Origin: Ziziphus jujuba
Lineage: Eukaryota > Streptophyta > Magnoliopsida > Rosales > Rhamnaceae
Length of the DNA stretch: 64,000 bases
Direction of reading: 5' to 3'
Assembly (NCBI RefSeq): GCF_031755915.1
Contig: NC_083385.1
Span: 18,435,001 to 18,499,000, forward strand
The stretch's first letter is position 1, and each line of letters opens with the position of its first letter. Made by a program: the position numbers and the translations under genes. The notes beneath the pieces were generated by a model that was not told the DNA's origin, ran no database searches, and saw only the letters and a list, made by a program, of their open reading frames with translations. Below, piece by piece: positions 60,601-64,000 of the stretch.

Positions 60601-60799
60601 TTTTTCGAAAGGAAAAGCCCTAGCCTAAGTTTTGAAAGGGAAAGGAAAAGCAAGAAAAAAAATTTTTTAAAAATAATAATAATAAAAGGTACTTTAGTCC
60701 AGATATGTTAACAGTTGGTTATTTTTTAAAAATAATAAAAATTTTGCTACTTTTCAAGAATGGATTTACGAGATGGTTATTTTTCAAAAAAATCCTTTT

Positions 60800-60940
60800 T
60801 ATTTTTCATTTTTCTTCTCCTTTCTTGATTTTTGGGTTGGACACTGGGATTTCAAGAGCCTGTCAATGCAGGCTTGGACTTGGACACTTCGCATTTTTAT
60901 TTTTCAGGCTTGGACTTGGACACTTCGCATTTTTTTAATT
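60800..60940. repeat. Related copy of the 56540 repeat
   Basis: Shares 'ttcttctcctttctt', 'gggttggacactgg', 'cctgtcaatgcaggctt' and a doubled 'ggcttggacttggacacttcgcattttt'-like segment (read as two shorter units) with 56540-56880. Confidence 0.75.
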
Positions 60941-61988
60941 TCATTAAACTACTTCCTTATTTGTCATTTTATAACTTAAGAGCATCTAAACTAAGATGCT
61001 AAGGGGCTTTATCTTTTAGTACATCTCCAATAAAATATATCAAAATTTAGTACCATTTAGGATTTTAAGATGCTTTATATTTGGCACCAAAAATGGCTTC
61101 CAAAATCAATCCATGTGTTGGTTAAATAAATATTAAAAAAAAAAAAAAGAACGGTTTTTTGTCAAGAATAACCACAAATCAAAAATTGAAAAACAACATG
61201 AATTTTTATTTTGTTGATAAATAACCTTTTTTTTTTCTTTTTTTTTTGCATTTTTGGATAAAAACATCCTTAAAAAAGAAAATAACTTGAATAGATTTTT
61301 TTCCTTAAATTAAGATAAACGAAAACCATAAGATATCCAAATAAGCCTTCATTCTCATTCTCCTACACACACCATCTCTTTCACACTATCCCATTATTGC
61401 TTCTCCTTCTTATGTCATGCCGTCTCCTCACAATATCATTGTTCGATCACATGTCATCGTTGTCCAATCCTGAATCACACAAGAGACAATTGTGATCCTT
61501 CATCGTCCGATCACGAGCCACCCATAGGTCATCTCGCACCATCATCATCCTCACCAGCACTCTAACCCAGAGGCAATCACCCACTCTATTCCTCATTGTT
61601 TTGCAATATATGTAGCTTTTACTCTTTCTCTTACTATGATATTTTTAAAATTTTGTTTTTTTTTCTTCTTTATGTGGAAAAAGATTTTCTTTTTCTTTTT
61701 CTTTTTTTCGGTGATTCAATTCTGCTGTGAGTGATTCAATCTTGTTGCATAATAATTGTTTCATATTTTTCGTGAAATTTTCCTTCCAAAAGTCTTGCAG
61801 AAACAATTTATCGATCAATTTATACAATTAATTTGGAATTACACAATAAACAACTTTGTCCTCCAAATCAAACAAAACAAGAAATGCTATTTTATATATA
61901 TATATAGGGGGTAAAGGCACCAGTGAACAAAATTGAAAAGCTAAATGCTCAAATAGCCAATTAACGGGTTGACGTATTCTTAAAAAAA

Positions 61989-62019
<31 letters not shown>

Positions 62020-63763
62020 GCATGTTTGAGGCTTGCATGTTTTGAATAATTTGAAATATCAAAACAAAAGTCCCTTGCTTTAACATGTAATCTTGAATTA
62101 CCACTGGAAAATTTGTTATGGGAATGTTAAATGCATTTTGGACACCTGCAGAAGCAGTTTGTCATTTATGGATAATCCGTCTTCTTTTATAGTTTTTGTG
62201 CCAATCATCTTTGCTGCTATTTATACAGAGAGCTTAAACAACACGTGCACCTACTGTACATATAGACACACATAGAAATGTGAAGGATAAAATTAAGAAT
62301 TAATAGGTAGAAAATAAATAAATAAATAATGTGTAGTAAATGTGCATGTAGTCGTTAACCTTTTTGTACATATTTTTTGGCATAAACAAATATTAGGAAA
62401 TATTTTATGACATTGGCCAAAACTAGAATGTTTTTTACTTTATTCTCGGTCTCATCAACCACCCAAATCTCCAAGAAAAGCTTTCAAAGCGAAATTTTAA
62501 TAATTAATATCCCATTATCTTTCTTTTTTTCAACATTTTAATCATGTCGTATATATATTTTTTTTCTTTTTCCGTATTTTGGTTTTCTTATTCGTCATTA
62601 TCCATTTTGATGTGTTTTGGAATTTGGAGAAGTAGAGGAAGATTAGAATGAGTGAATTAGCAAAAAGAAAAAAGAAAAAAGATAATAGGGGTGAGATAAT
62701 AGAATGAGTGAATCACTCACCATTTTGAAGTAGCATGAGTTTTTCTCCTCGCTGAAATATATATATATATTTTTTGGTCGAAAAACTATTCTTTTCAGTT
62801 GGAAAATCATTTTTGACAAATGGATAAACATTTTTTCTAACATAAATTTTTTTCTCAAATCAGAAAACCATCTCCTTTGGAGGAATTTTTTCTAGATTTC
62901 TTATTTCCTACTTAATATGCTTTCTTTCTCTTAAATTTGATTAATAATTAAGCATACTTTATCATTTATTAATTGTATTAGTTTTACAAATAAATGAATT
63001 CAGAAGAGCAATTAATATTTATTTGTAGATTTTGAAACTTAGAGATATCTAGGATGAAGGTGAATTAAAGACTAATGGGTAACAAGCCCAACATTCACAT
63101 GTTTCCTGATTAAATTTTAGCTATTAAAAATGGTTGCAATTATATTTTTGTTATGTTTACTGATTAAATTTATAGCTATTGAATAAGGTTATAATTATGT
63201 TTTTGTTTTATTGTGATAATTAATTTTTTCATTGGTGACTGTGGGATTTTTGTGTTCAAATGCATGGAGCTTCTAAGTGCTAGGTTATCTTTAAACTTCA
63301 CATAAGAAAACATGTTGTTCTGTCAAAAAGAAGCATGCTAAATAGGTTTATGATAAGGAACTTAGTATATGAGTTATGTGGTAACATAACCTAAAGAAAA
63401 AGGTAATGTAGTGGATGTGGTAATTGTTTTTGTTATGTTTGATAATAAAGCTTTTGTGAAATTTGTATTAGGTAATTTTTGGCAACTTAGCTACTTTGCA
63501 AACCTAGTTTAGTGGATATATTGGGTTTTTATATTCTAGGTTTTGTGAGTAAATCGTAGCAATTGTTTGTAAAAGGATGTGACAAGATTGTATTTATGAA
63601 ATATTGAAATACCATTTCTGACTAATATTGTAATTCCTCTAATGAATTTACATAATACTTTCATTATCCACTATCAAACGTGTAAATTTAAAATTTCATT
63701 ATCACAATATAATTTTATAACTATGGAGTACAATATATATTTAAGCACACATATGGATCTACC

Positions 63764-63794
<31 letters not shown>

Positions 63795-64000
63795 CTAGTA
63801 TTAAATAGCAACATTCCCTCAAACAAGGTTTAATAGTTTTTCTTAACATATTCAAAAAATTAATGCAATTATTTGAGATAATAGCCAATATCGATAAAAA
63901 TATTTTGGAAATACATAAACTTATATTACATAACTGTAACGAAGTAAAATAAAAATCACTAAAACGAAGCATTTCCATTGGGTCTAGGCCATGGTATATG
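60941..64000. other. AT-rich intergenic DNA to the window end
   Basis: No gene recognised. 60957-61090 shares 'gtcattttataactt', 'taaactaagatgct' and 'gctttatatttggcaccaaaa' with 49390-49460. (TA)n tracts occur at 61988-62013 and 63763-63789. Short frames near 61645, 62093 and 62643 lack domains. Confidence 0.55.

Noticed and set aside
62093..62275. 60-codon frame with cysteine-rich end
   Set aside because: Short, isolated and without family resemblance.
1..64000. CRISPR arrays, operons, riboswitches, tRNA or rRNA genes
   Set aside because: Regularly spaced identical repeats, cloverleaf patterns and rRNA text were not seen; the tandem repeats present have no spacer structure.

Overview
This window is AT-rich, intron-bearing nuclear DNA of a flowering plant, most likely a eudicot. 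The evidence is GT-AG introns, long (TA)n and (GA)n microsatellites, and plant-type transposable elements (Ty1/copia, an L1-like LINE, hAT, MULE, a TRIM and MITEs). There are also plant gene families: MIC60/mitofilin, mitochondrial ribosomal protein bL19 and a B3-domain factor. I saw no bacterial, plastid or viral genome segment, no tRNA or rRNA gene and no CRISPR array.

Layout. 1-1260: an unassigned stretch that may be the leader of a minus-strand gene leaving the window. 1262-7543: intergenic. 7544-14154 (minus): a complete 12-exon MIC60 gene, with 640 codons joined in frame across every splice site. This is the best-supported gene. 17340-18872 (minus): an intron-containing bL19m copy with an internal stop. 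19420-20325 (minus): a broken duplicate of the MIC60 promoter, exons 1-2 and the start of exon 3, lying directly upstream of the bL19m copy and in the same orientation. 22972-25600 (minus): the 3' half and LTR of a decayed copia element. 26484-31529 (minus): a decayed L1-like LINE inserted in a dispersed repeat. 31.9-35.4 kb: several terminal-inverted-repeat or target-duplication-bounded insertions. 36163-43460: a zinc-finger-MYM1-type hAT transposon split by a 3.1-kb solo LTR and a second 1-kb insertion.

43.4-56.4 kb is a mosaic of duplicated blocks. It contains a LINE tail, a foldback MITE, a copia 5' fragment, a 330-bp TRIM and the only other intact gene, a small single-exon B3-domain gene (47975-48409, minus). 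Its upstream region was copied to about 54.9 kb without the coding sequence. 56.5-64 kb holds diffuse repeats, a MULE transposase tail (57679-57957, plus) and a two-exon relic of a conserved plant gene (59629-60211, minus).

Only MIC60 and the B3 gene look functional; the rest is genic debris and nested mobile elements. The MIC60 protein and the bL19m product both belong in mitochondria. The arrangement of a MIC60 promoter/presequence copy just upstream of bL19m is the most thought-provoking observation here, although both parts now carry inactivating changes. I did not find a convincing new biological system.
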